NCBI GenBank assembly: GCA_009733575.1
Contig: ML769404.1
Coordinates: forward strand, 186,001 to 250,000
Reading direction: 5' to 3'
Origin: Gymnopus androsaceus JB14
Taxonomy: Eukaryota > Basidiomycota > Agaricomycetes > Agaricales > Omphalotaceae
Length of the DNA stretch: 64,000 nucleotides
Shown in pieces: positions 1 through 11,138 of this stretch. The notes under the pieces were generated by a model, which saw only the letters and a program-made list of their open reading frames with translations, did no database searches and was not told the origin of the DNA. Position numbers and translations under genes: made by a program. The first letter of the stretch is position 1; each line of letters opens with the position of its first letter.

Positions 1-843
1 TACTTACTTAAAATTCTTCTCTTCCACTTCTGGAGACGTCGCCGCATATAGCCACCCCTACGAGTCAAGGGACAAGAATAATTTGCGCCAGTGGCTGCAA
101 CAAAAGGCTAGGATTCAACAGGACCTGTCAGATGGTTCAGTAGGAAAGCAGTAAAGATTTTCGGGAGTTGACGCACACCGGCCAATTGGGAATGTAGTCA
201 TATTACGAGCAAGTGCTTCTGAAGCTCATTGGTGAATGTGTTATTCTGGATCGTAATTTACGACCTGAGTATGATGAAAAAAGCGGCTCTCGGAATGACA
301 GACAACTCTGATAACCCATATCTCCTCCTCCAAGTCCCTCAAGGGGAATGAAAATCAGGAGTTCCACATTATGAATCTCGATCCCATCAGGGCTGAGCGT
401 ACATAGCCATATTGGTTTTGAAGGTTAAAAATATTTTGACAGTCCCTCTCCTTTCTCTCTTGAATCAGACAGACCGTTGCATTGCCGGACTCGCGTGTGC
501 ATATAGTCACTATTGGTCAAGGGTACTGCCTGGAATAGAATAGCATGCACTCACAATCCCTCGTTACTGTATCGATCATGAATATCCGGCTTAGGCTCGC
601 GTTCTATGAAGGCTTCCAGCAGCTTTCTTCGCCGATTTGAGATTCTGTAGTACAAAGTTGATGTACTCGACCCTGGGTAGTATCATGTCCCAATTCTGTG
701 TTGATCTTCCCAATGGCAGCTAGAGCGCGAGATTCCTGTCGACATAACATGTTGTGGCACGGTGTACTGTCAGCGACCAGGAGGGCATGTGCTTACTATA
801 CGTGGCACCCTTTCGAGCGAGATTCCTGAACAGTGACGAGGTA
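1..843 (-). pseudogene. Decayed copy of the SDR gene
   Basis: Degenerate duplicate of the intact short-chain dehydrogenase at 4331-5450, in the same orientation. Matching blocks run in the same order: the C-terminal end near 5-40, the exon around 225-250, the block near 360-440, the exon at 600-670, and the exon-1/intron-1 junction near 740-840. The copy is broken. The glycine-rich NAD(P)-binding segment of exon 1 is missing, because similarity stops near 843 and unrelated sequence follows. In the exon at 600-670 an indel shifts frame after the Lys/Ala-rich stretch, and no long open frame remains. The left end lies at the window edge, so the copy may continue outside. Identity to the neighbour is clear by eye; age and expression are unknown. 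Confidence 0.75.
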
Positions 844-1901
844 GTTGCTGGTCAGGCTGGTTTGGCGGTTGTTGGTTCGCCGACTGGTTGTTTGGAGGCG
901 GGGCGGGATGTTGCTGGTTTGCCGAAGAAGGGTTCGGAGGCTGCTGTGGTGATGCTGAGTTCCCGGGTATCGCAATTGCCCCAAGTGAGGAGGAGGACCG
1001 TTGTGAGTAGGAGGAGTGCCCCCGGCCATAGAGTCGTCGCAAGGACTACAAAGCAGGTACAATAAAATCGCCGGTGTGTAGAGTACGCAAGAACTAGAGA
1101 AAGCTCGATGAACGAGCACTTGCAGCGACGACTATGGGTCCGCTGGACGTTGATGCCGTTTGCTTGTCTCACGGCTGACACATGGGGCGAGTATTCCGAG
1201 GAAGGCTGGGACATTCGTTCTGGTCAAATTTCCACTGTCGAGTCTTCTCCGAGCCTACTCCGGGCTATAGAAGGTGAACAGGGCAAGCAAATGCTGAAAT
1301 ATCAAACGCTATAAGTTCAACTGTTCAAGGGCCTGAAGAAGAATGAGACTTGGAATTGAGAAAAACGAATGGTTCACGCACTAGTACATCTGCTGCAAGA
1401 CTCTTCGTCGGTGTAAGTCCTACTGCGCGTTCCCTTGGTTGAAAGCTTGGGCAAAGTTCTGGATTTGCATGAATTTCATTGCGTACAAGAACAGGAACAG
1501 TAAACGCGGCTGATCTCCCATCTCCAGGCAATCCACAGTTCATCCATGATTTTACTGACTGTATCTCGTTAAGATTCCCGCAATCTGTCCTCCCATTGCC
1601 CAACCCGCCTCTTCACAGTCAAGTCAATAACATCTGGATAACATCCAGACCATTGTCTGCCAAAAGCGTAGTCGAGTTTGATTCAGAAGCCATGAGGGAT
1701 GAATAAATAATGATATTTAAAGGTTATAAGAGTGACTAGCACGAGGCTAACGCGCCAAGTCCATCGACAACGTCGTGGAAGTAGCGAAAGCGCTTATCAA
1801 AAAATCTTAGATTGGCTAATCTTTGGGCGCCTACCGCTCGATTCTCTGATACTTAGTACCAACCGCAACAAATCCTCTCGACGGATCCAAGCAATCCAAA
1901 C
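844..1901. other. No confident gene; low-complexity stretch
   Basis: Nothing recognisable. At 840-960 a GGTTGTTGG/CTGGT-rich stretch reads on the minus strand as Asn/Gln/Pro-rich low-complexity peptide. Short open frames overlap here on both strands (770-1214, 1325-1603) without family motifs or convincing splice sites. It could hold the tail of an unrelated gene fused to the SDR relic. Confidence 0.4.
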
Positions 1902-3414
1902 ATGCCCTGTTCAGATTCTTCCAAATCCACAAGGCTTCGGCTTCGCAGGATCAAAGCATTCGGCGGACGATGTGGGCTGTGCCACGAAGAGAAAGACTCT
2001 GAGGACCTTAAACTTGTTCAAGCGTGTCATGGTTCCTTGCTGGAGCAGACGGCAAAAAAGTACCATCTCGTTAAACGTACTTTCCAAAGGGATAGTCCTG
2101 AGAATGCGTTTGTTCGTGAGTAGCCAATTCGCTCAAAAAACATTCTCAAGTATAATTAAATAAATGACAGTGTGTAGCTCGTGCCACGACCTCTTATCAT
2201 ATCGGGGCCCTAATCTCCTCCCAAAAGTTTTGTTTGTTCCTTGCCGAGAAATATGCGCCTATTTGCTAGATGTCCTAAAGGACAATAAAACTACAACGGT
2301 CGACACGGTACGTATCGCCAGGCATCCATGCATTTAAATACACTCACCTATACAAATACTTCAGATCATAACTGAACTTCTCCTCATTGCTGATCCCACG
2401 CCCGAAGAACGAAAAGCGCAAGAATTCGCTGGGCTTTTCGAGCTTACCATATCTGCTACCACCAAACAAGACACGGCACGTTCTAACAACCCAATTTCCC
2501 AAGTATGCATACTTTTACAACCCGGAGGAGGACACGGCCTTTGATCCTGTCGAACCTGGTACTACAGGTACACCCCTTGACAAGACCTTATACCGCCTTT
2601 TCGACCTTGCGGGGGATCCAGTCATTAATAAAGTTACACCCATATCGCTTCTTCCAAACAAGGTCGGACGATGCGAAGAAGAATATGGTCGCTACTCTCG
2701 AATTTACTGGACGTTAAAGGGGGTCTCTCTAGGCGCTTTGCTGACGGTCCCATTAAAGGAAATCGTCACACTCCCGACCCGTTATCTTTCAAATGAACTA
2801 ATCGCTCTTCGCGACTACCTCCTCGAAAAGTATATCAATGATAACAATGACAACGTGGATGAGGATATGGAGAACGATAAAAAGACGAAAGCGGTCGAGG
2901 TGGAGGCAGAGGTGGAATGGGAGGTAGAGGTGGTAGATGCGGAGGTGGAGAAGAAGGCTCCGGGAAGCGGAAGAGGAACGACAGCCCTCATAAAGCCAAT
3001 AAAAAGGCCCGTGACTCAGACGAGCCTCCACGACAAAACCAACAGATCCGCCAAAGGGGTGGACGCGGTAGTACAGACATGTTGGCTCCTGAGCCAATTC
3101 GAGAGCACCGTCAAAGCCGAAGCTGCTCTGGAACTACTTTTGTGTTTGGGCCCGAATGGACGGCTACGTCTATTATACACAAAAAATACGGCGTGGCTCA
3201 TCCTGTGCCATGGCGGCAGCCAAAAAGTTCGAAATCATTGTTGGTTCTCAGGGAGTTGGGTCGGAAACGCAAACTTGAAGTTGGACCTCAGAATCCCGCT
3301 GATGATCGCCCGCAAGCAAGGGCATCGGCATCCGAACGGCAGACTCCTCTTGGGTTACCAAAGAGGCAAGCATGCGCGGAAAATTACGTTTCTATTCAAA
3401 AACTGAATGGCTAA
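1902..3414 (+). pseudogene. HNH-nuclease-like protein, copy 1 (frameshifted)
   Basis: Proposed exons are 1902-2115, 2171-2307 and 2365 onward, with introns GTGAGT...CAG and GTACGT...CAG. Exon 1 carries a C-x2-C knuckle (CGLC, about residue 24). Exon 2 opens with LCSSCHDLL preceded by a conserved Asn, matching the N...LCxxCH end of zinc-bearing HNH nucleases. The first HNH histidine is not in its usual AH context. The third exon begins in one frame (IADPTPEERKAQEF). It must shift by one base near 2470 to reach the frame conserved in copy 2 (KYAYFYNPEEDTAFDPVEPG and onward). Alignment with copy 2 shows one extra base there. The C-terminus has two open readings (see findings). HNH-like is an inference from the Cys/Asn/His spacing; nuclease activity is not shown. 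It could also be a functional gene with a sequencing error. Confidence 0.55.
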
Positions 3415-4330
3415 CGTCATCGGATTCAGCAGGTGGTGACTTTCAATTAAGGTCACGATGTGGCATGCATGTCTGCCGTTCGGATGCCGAATGCCCTTGC
3501 GGCAAAGCCCCACTAATGCTCAATAGGCGCCAACGCGGTAACGACTACGGGCGAGCTTATAATCGTCCTTTCGCTATTGTATACATGATTATAATAATGC
3601 AGAATAGAATTTCATGTATTTAAGTAAGCAATGTTCAGCTACGTCCATTGTCCAAGCCCATCGCGCGTTGCTTGCTTGCTCGTTGCTTGCTTGAACTTTT
3701 TCTGCTCTGCTTAATTCTCTGCTTAATGTATAATAGGTAGCCCCGGCCTGAACAGACATCTGTATACTATCTGTATGGTTATGTGGTGGCCCTATTCCTC
3801 CTCTTTCTACACTACAAGTAAGCACATGAATCGAGAATGTGAGTGATTGCGTTTATTGATTAGAATCTTCGGGTTCCACAGTAGCAGTGGGCTATCCCTA
3901 GATGTGTTCCATAAAGGAGGCCGCCGGACAACACAGACAGCAAGCTCGACTCTCAATGGAGAAAGGTAGACTGCAAGGTGTGTGTGATATTATCAAAGTG
4001 CGAAGACGACCGAGACAATTTTCGGCAACGCTGCTCCTCATATCTGCTGAGTTCGTCAGCAAAGAATTAATTTGCCCACAACCTCATAATACATAGATAC
4101 CCGATTAGATGTCAAAAGTATCGACTACGCCCAAGTACGAACAATTAGGCTTTCTCATTCACGAGATTCTCGCATAAATCCCAAAATTGCATTCCCAGTT
4201 TGCGTTCCTTATCCTCCGCAAGATCATTCTTGGGTGTTAGCTGAGCAATAGGGAATAGGAGGGCAGCTCTGTATCAGAAAAAACGAGAAAATTATCAGCA
4301 GTCAAGAGAGGGCTGAATCGATGAAAGAAA
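3415..4330. other. Intergenic; short TTGC-type repeat
   Basis: No gene seen. A degenerate GCTTGCTTGCTCGTTGCTTG tandem tract lies at about 3669-3692 and is followed by a CTGCTTAAT repeat near 3706-3727. A small open frame at 3902-4096 has no motif or splice support. Confidence 0.4.
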
Positions 4331-5450
4331 TCACTTTAAATCCTTCTCTTCCACTTCTGGTGCTGTCGCAGCATACAACTGCGTCAATGCACCCTGGTCT
4401 GGGGACAGCAACATCATCTTGGCGACAACAACCAAAGGCGAAAGGATTGGCCAGGATTGAAGAGGACCTGCGAGTAAAAGATATGAGAGACATTCAATCA
4501 AAATATCTGGCTGGGTTGCGCACCCCGCATTAATTCGGTGCTTACACCGCCGGGATGAACAGAGGTACAGAATATATTTGTTGTTCCCGACTCAATCAAT
4601 CGCTGTTGAAGTTCGTTAGTGAAGAGGATGTTCTGTAAATTTATCAGGCTCGTTTGAAAGATATATGAATAAAGATAGCTTGCACTGACCGACAGCTTTG
4701 ACAAACCATATCTACCCCAAGTTGACCAACTCTCCTGGTTTAAATTTTCGAGTGTAGAAAAGTCAGGTCCACGCGCCCAACGGTACCCTGCGCTAGTAAC
4801 ATTCACGATACGGACATGTGAGTCTGGCATTGCAGCAGTCTGTTTCAAGAGAGGAAGCAGAGGGACCGTCAACGCGAAATGGCCTGTTCCATTACACGCT
4901 TGAACCTCAATTCCATCAGGGCTGAGCTCGTACGGTGTTGCCATCTTGATTTGAAAGGTTAAACATTTCAAAAAGTAGTTTGTACCCTCATACTTACAAT
5001 CCCAGCGTTGTTAATCAATATATCTCGAATCATACCATTAGACCTTGGGAAGTAAGATAGGTGATCTTCAAGCTACATACCCAGCCTCGTCTCGCGTTCC
5101 ATAAAGTCTTTAGCAGCCTTCTTTGCAGATTTGAGACTTTGTAGGTCAAAGTTGATGTAATCGACCTTGAGATCGGAACCCTGTCCTAATTCCGACTTGA
5201 TCTTCTCAATGGCAGCTAGAGCGCGGGATTCCTGTCGACATAACATGCTGGGCAGAACATTAGAGCGACCCAAAATGGTTAGCAGGGGAGAAGCTTACTA
5301 AACGTGAGCACCCTTTCGAGCAAGCTCCCGAACAGTGACGAACCCAAGTCCAGTGTTTCCACCGGTCACAATCGCAACACGTCCAGTCAAGTCAGGGATG
5401 GAGGACGCCTCCCAATTCTTTCTCCAGAAATTGAGGCTTAGCAGCGACAT
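4331..5450 (-). CDS. Short-chain dehydrogenase/reductase (RDH/WWOX-like)
   Basis: NAD(P)-dependent oxidoreductase of the classical SDR family, like fungal retinol-dehydrogenase/WW-domain oxidoreductase homologues; substrate unknown. Six exons can be joined in frame from ATG 5450-5448 to TGA 4333-4331, giving about 300 residues. In order they encode DLTGRVAIVTGGNTGLG (Rossmann TGxxxGxG), VYMLCRQESRALAAI, INFDLQSLKSAKKAA, ILINNAGI (NNAG), VNVTSAGYRW with the catalytic Ser, YGLSKLS with the Y-x3-K catalytic pair, HPGGVSTELMRG, and a C-terminus ending in LYAATAPEVEE. All introns use GT-AG; the last has the unusual donor GTGCGC. The catalytic residues are intact, so this copy is likely functional. 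It converges on the HNH-like copy upstream and diverges from mL54 at 5601 (150 bp between start codons). Confidence 0.9.
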
Positions 5451-5600
5451 GGGAGAATGGAAGCAAGGTCAATATGTGGTACTTATCATGCGATTCTTGA
5501 ATTCAATGTGAACTAATACGTGGTTGCAAAAGAACCGCTTTCGGCATCCGTGACCATCACCTGATTGGTGTCACGCTTCTTTTTTGACCAGAACCAGAAC

Positions 5601-5999
5601 ATGAATTGTCTTCGAAATACCCAGAGATTCAGAGCTCTATTTCAATGTCGCGCGTACTCTGCACCTACCAGTAAGCGTCTCTATATTTCAGGCAAAACGT
5701 ATCTTCAATGAAAATTTCTCCCTTCAGAACCTCCTGCTCAAAAGCCGACCTCCCAAACACCACCACCTATACCTAAATCATCTTGTCCTCCAGACACTAT
5801 CCTTACCGGCCTAAATTATCTTAAGAACCAATCACCAGTCCTAGCCCTTCCAGACGAAGAATATCCCCCATGGTTGTGGACCGTTCTACGGCCTAAAGAG
5901 CTGGAAGATGATGGTCCCGGAGGTCGGAAGGAAAGAATAGAGAGGAGGCTAGAGAATAAGCAGAGGATACGGGAGAGAAACTTTATGTCGACGCAGTAA
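5601..5999 (+). CDS. MRPL54: Mitochondrial large-subunit ribosomal protein mL54
   Basis: Component of the mitochondrial 54S/39S ribosomal subunit (yeast MRPL37 family). It has two exons, 5601-5670 and 5728-5999, separated by a 57-nt GTAAGC...CAG intron, and encodes 113 residues. The N-terminus is Arg-rich with no acidic residue for over 25 positions, as expected of a mitochondrial import signal. The family core is visible: ILTGLNYLKN followed by ALPDEEYPPWLW, then a basic helical tail rich in RR/ERR ending in FMSTQ. Length fits the family. The start is the first ATG before the targeting sequence. It converges with the permease gene. Confidence 0.9.
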
Positions 6000-6197
6000 T
6001 GCTTTTTAACGTCTCATGCTCGGTGCGTAGAACATTGCATGCTTTGATACCTTAGAAAGCTAACATATATTTTCTTTTTAAGGGTAAAGTTCGTATCGTA
6101 CAGTCTTGTTGCATAAAGAAAAGTATAATCTTTAGTATCTGTAATGCCTACGGGTATGCAGTTCTACGATGCATTTTAAAGAAGTTTGGATTGTCTA

Positions 6198-8798
6198 CTA
6201 TTGCATTCGTGCTTCCTCTGCGGATCCCTTTGACATCTTCTCTGGCGTAGACCCATCCACGTCTTGCTTTTCTCGAGCAGATTCCAAACCCTTCACTTCC
6301 ATTCCCATTTTGTCGATGTTGGCCACCGGGCCTGTAAACCAATGTACCCCACCATAAACTGGGAAATAATACCAGATTAACGACAGCTATGAGAACACCT
6401 CCAAGGACAACGACGGTGTAATTCATGTCTGGGACATCGGTATTTGGTGTCGTAGGGAAGAGAAAAACGATTCCAAGGAAGATCATGAAGATCACTGCAG
6501 TAACCGAGATGGGAAAGCTCTGTAGTAGTTGCAATACTCAATCAGACGATTTGAAACCGTTTACGTAGACGCACGGACTGACCATGACGCCCAAGTTGAA
6601 CGGACCAGGCTCGAACTTGTTATCTCCTAGCCATCGCGCACTGATAGGAATTGCATAGCTGAAAAAGAAATTATTGAGAGGGGTTATAGAGAAAGCAACA
6701 AGTATGGACGTACGCAATGTACAGCCCAGTAACAGAAATCGCAAAAACAGCATTGATTGCGACTTCACCCGCAAAAGCCAATAAGCCAAGGAAGAGTGCT
6801 AAGATAGCGTCAAAAAGGACAGAATTTACGGGCGTTTTTGTTCGACTACACATAGAGGATGTCGAAATAAGTTCTAGAATCTCCCTACGAGGATTTACAA
6901 TATACTGACCCATTCATCCGGTACAACCACGATGAGAAAGGGAGAGCTGTAGAGAGTTAGTTGAATGCAGGGAAACAATAATTTTCAGTGGAACGTACCA
7001 CCGTCTCGACTGAATGCATAAGATTGACGACTAGCAGCAAGAAGCATGCTTGAGCCCATCATATATCTGAGTTGCCAAATCGTGTCAGTAGTTTCATTCA
7101 TCTTAGTCTATAGTCCCATGGACGCACTGAACCAATACTACAAATGCCCACAGGACCAGGGTACCCGTATGCCCAAAGCTGTTGTTGAAGATTGCTGCCA
7201 TCGGCTGTGGCGCCGTCAGTCACCCAAAGCCTTGAGAAAGGAAGGGGTAGCTTACTTGTGCCGAGGTGGCGAGTGCCTCTATATCTGTACCCATACAAAA
7301 CGCAAGAGCCATGTTGATTGCTGGGGAACAAGTTGTCATTCTCGAGATGAAAGATGCGATAGAGGTGGTGAACATACCCCACCCTAATACTCCCGCAATA
7401 CCAATTGCACCAACTATCGCCCAGGGAACCGCAGTCGCTGCATTGGCTGCCTCTTCAGAGATATGGACGCCTTGTAAAAGAAATACATCAGCCAGGAGGA
7501 TAGAAACGACAGGACAAGATTCTTACTAGAATCGAAGGAACCTAATCTGTCGTCAGTCTTCCATTGACGAGGACGAACGAGAGCGTACGTACATATAGTC
7601 CAAAGTGGAGCAAGGAAACTCATGATGAAGGCATAGCCGTTGGGCCACCCATTGACTGGAAATAAAACGACGGACCATCAATTTACGGGAACGAAGAATT
7701 ACAAGAAGACTTACGGTTATTATAATCACCCAATGCAAAGCTCGCCGTATTTCTGAACTCTGCAGGAGTAGCCACAGGCAAGGCGATAATAACCGCCAAA
7801 CACAGTCTTTTGAGAATGGCAATTAGTGACTCTCATGATGCAAGAGATCTAAAAACCTACATTACGTTCAGCGCAACATACACCGTTTGTAGCCTTGCTA
7901 GTATGGCGGTTCCAAGACAGCATATTATCGTATGCGTTATTATTATTAGAGCATACGTTGCACTTTTGACAGATGCGGAAAGAGATAAGCATGCTCGCCT
8001 GACCAGATGAATACGGAACACTGAGCGCACTCACAAAAGTTGGCCATTTGTAGCTTCAAAAGAGCCGTTGGAGCCAATGTTCGCAGCTGCCATGATTTGG
8101 ACTGCACATCCCCAGTCAATACTTGCGACTGAAGCCACAGAACCAATGGTATTTGAATCTAGAAAGGAGAATCAATATACACAATGTTCGTTCCATGTCA
8201 AACGCGTTGACGAACATCCCACGATCCAGCAAAGCAAATTTCTCCACCGCGGAGATGAGAGCGAGAAGGTCCAGAAGTAGAGCTATCGATTAAAAGTAAG
8301 CTTCTACATATCTTCAAAGAACTGAATCTCTCAACTCCTCCTGAGGTCGGCGCAGCGCTGGCCTATAACATGGACTGTCAATCACTACATCATTCGTTTA
8401 TAGGAGAGTGTCACTTACCAGCTCCGCCATAGCTAAGCCGACGATCAGAATAAATATGGACGCAACCATCCAGCCCCATACCTATTCAGCATTTAGCGCG
8501 TAATTGTGCGTCAATAACACCCGTTTTACTCACCATTGCTGGTCCTCCACCGTTAGGTATGGCATAGAATAGTACAGATGCAATCGAGGGTAACAGTCCG
8601 ATGATGCTGAAAGCGATGCCAAAAACCTTTTTAAGTCAGGATAGACACAATAATGATTCAAAAACACGAAGAAATGACGCAGGAAAGCATACGGACCTCA
8701 AGCGACGTGAACGCGCGTTTGAACTCTTGCTTGTATCCCAAAGACGCTAGTAACGCCTCATCTGCAAGAGCCACCTCCTGTTTTCGGTTATTCGCCAT
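6198..8798 (-). CDS. Amino-acid/GABA permease (APC family), C-terminal frameshift
   Basis: Plasma-membrane amino-acid transporter of the fungal GABA/choline permease group. Translation starts at ATG 8798 (MANNRKQEVALADEALLAS) and about ten short exons follow. They encode the hallmark first helix FGIAFSIIGLLPSIASVLFY, then IPNGGGPAMVWGW, ELASAAPTSGG, LYFWTFSLSSPRWRN, WIVGYSNTIG, MALAFCMGTDIEALATSAQ, SRQSYAFSRDG, a TKTPVNSV block, AIPISARWLG and FGILFLFP-type helices. About twelve membrane spans are expected. Near 6375-6381 the frame carrying the last helix must gain one base to reach the conserved end YYFPVYGGVHWFTGPV (stop at 6198-6200). Without the shift a non-homologous tail runs to 6148. 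Either a sequence error or an inactivating insertion explains it. Substrate cannot be set by eye. Confidence 0.85.
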
Positions 8799-9240
8799 GT
8801 ATGCTCGTATTCTGAAAGTCAAAAGATGAAGGAGGGAGCAAAGAAGCGAAGAGTGTGGATACTCCTGTCTCCAATCACTTAACATCATTCGGTGAATGAC
8901 ATCTATATGCAGCATATGAATCGTCACCGATATTGAACTCCCGTTCACACGATAACCTACAATAGCCCTGTAAACTCGGTTCATCGAGCCAACGCCGCCG
9001 TACATGGTATAGAGTACACAACTGCGGGGCCACCGGGACCAGATGGAGTATCTCTTATCGCAGTCTGGGGAAATAAAGAAGATAAGAACAAGGAAGGTAC
9101 ACACACACGCCGGTCCTCCATGTTTATAAAAAGCTCAATTGAGGTTGCTCTAACACACAGGATTACAGAAAAGCATGTTGAGTGAAATACCCTAATACCT
9201 CGTTTAAGTTAGCTCTCTGAGAGGCTGCAAGCTCCGTATT

Positions 9241-10583
9241 CTAACGATTTGGGCCCACAAGGATATCATAATGACCCGGCCTGTGATGCATTAAGAACTG
9301 TGCTCAATGTATCGAACGAATCTTACCTGTAGAGCAAGCAGATAGGCGACGATAATTTTGCTGCTTCATCAGGCTGGAATTTCACGAATTCCACTTGTCC
9401 ATTTGATCCCCGCCCATCCAAATACGCAACATCGATGTTGATTCGTAGCATTCGAGAGAGTGCAGTCATTTGAACATGATCTATCAAAGCAGGGTGCAAT
9501 CAGCAGATACTATACAGCAATAGATAGACAGCTCGTACCGGCTTCTCTGCCAGTGGCATCGACAAAATGCTCACAAAACTCCCTTACTTCCATCTGTTCT
9601 CCTAATTCCGGATGAAAAAGAAATGGGGCATAATTGTCTGGATCAAGCCGGATTTGGGCGGAAGTCAACATCCTCATATAGACCACGATTGAGTTGGATG
9701 CTGGGGCGGAAAATGATGTTCGCGCACAAGTTACAGCTTGGAGGGTATAGATACGCACTTTCTGGGTTTTGAAATGCTTGTAATAGCATCTCTTCGTTCA
9801 AACTGAAGCCCGGCTTGGCTGCGCTCTTTACCAGTTCCTCTAGCACTTCATAGAAATCCTCAAAGACCATCTTCTCAAAGCCTACGCTTTCCAACATCTG
9901 CGGCGTCGCATCCAGCGTCGACAAAGCCCCGGCTGCGGCAATCGCAGGGTCGGAGGCTTGGGTGATCTTTTCGATATATGCAAAGGCGACAGCTTTCAAG
10001 GGATTTTCAGCAATAAATCAACGACAATAATAGATATAAGAAACTCACATCTGTAGAAGCAGTCACCGTCACCTTTTGTGCATTTTTAGAGCAGATTTTA
10101 GCCAGACGAAGTTTAAACGCTACCTCTCGTTCGTCTGAGTGAGGAATAGCCCTGAGATTCAAGGTAATCGATCTGTTGAACAAACGAAGGCGACCCTCGT
10201 TCGTATTCCGCACGTAGCTCAGCGATGGGCGCAGTATTCGCTATTAATGGGCGATGTACATCGGCGGTAAGATCAAGAAGATTCTATACAAGAATGAGTA
10301 AAGATATTCAAAGAACGAGGATGGATTAACGCGCTTGATTCAATTCGTAAACTTGTGCTGCGGACAGCGTTGAGATATCTGTAAATTTCTATGAGTTGCT
10401 GAAAATTAATCGTAATATCTCATTGCAGCGCACCAGTATCTTCTGTGATCTCAACAGGATGTTCAGTCGATGGATTGGCATCTGTGGTAGGCTCTAAATC
10501 TCGAAATAAGAAGAAGTATCGGTACCTCGAAGATGAAACGTACGAGAAGGGCTTTGGGAAGAAGGCTCGTTAGATTCTGACAT
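9241..10583 (-). CDS. OTUB1: Otubain-type deubiquitinase (peptidase C65)
   Basis: Cysteine protease that removes or edits ubiquitin chains and binds E2 enzymes. Exons can be joined from ATG 10583 (MSESNEPSSQSPS) to TAG 9243-9241. Key parts are: an N-terminal helical segment with ISTLSAAQVYELNQ and PIAELRAEYERGSPSFVQQI; the catalytic loop RRTRGDGDCFYRSVAFAY, with Asp and Cys of the triad; FEKMVFEDFYEVLEELV; VVYMRMLTSAQIR; EVREFCEHFVDATGREADHV; and the terminal LLYRPGHYDIL with the catalytic His. The triad is complete. One junction near 10330 is unclear. It uses either an odd GC donor that keeps the segment NLLDLTADVHRPLI, or a GT donor with an acceptor about 40 nt further on; both stay in frame. 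Expressed probably in cytosol and nucleus. Promoter side carries an E-box motif (10667-10681). Confidence 0.9.
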
Positions 10584-10666
10584 GGCTGTACTTTTTTGGT
10601 GAATGGAAGACGAAAGTGGAAGAAAAGAAGCAACGTTGAGACGGAAGCAAAGCGATGACGCGACTG

Positions 10667-10681
10667 CACGTGTGGTCAAAG
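10667..10681. promoter_or_regulatory. E-box-containing 15-mer upstream of otubain
   Basis: CACGTGTGGTCAAAG, 84 bp upstream of the otubain ATG. The same 15 bases recur 71 bp upstream of the next minus-strand gene (12427-12441). It contains the bHLH core CACGTG. Function is inferred only. Confidence 0.25.
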
Positions 10682-11138
10682 CGTCGATACTGAACGTTGA
10701 ACCGCTGAACTTGACGGAAAACCGGATGACGAGCAATTCAATTTTTACGAAGACGATTAGGAAAGAAATCAACTCTTACGATTAGCCCTCATTGATTAAG
10801 AGACGTGCGACCGCGACGAGACACGACACCTTACCATCGTTGAGCTCAAAACCCGTCATGATGAAGCTGATACATACTTATTTGACAGCATCCGATTAAC
10901 ATATATGTCTATTTATTGGCAATATAATGGATTGGGTAAAATATAGATTAGTTAGGATAATCCCTGCAGGCGGATATGTTATAAGAAACAGCATGTTCAA
11001 CAGCACCAAGCAAAAAAAAAAAAAGTATGGTAAAAATTGCAAGATCAGAAAGAGCACCAGCACCAGTAATTAGGTATGCCGTATAATTAAATAAACAGTT
11101 CAACGACCGTTGTGAGAGAGAAAGTACACTGCAAGAGA

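Noticed and set aside
754..1314. Overlapping open frames on both strands (103, 107, 120 and 68 codons)
   Set aside because: Composition reflects a GT-rich low-complexity tract; no motif, no coherent splice structure, and both strands are open at once.
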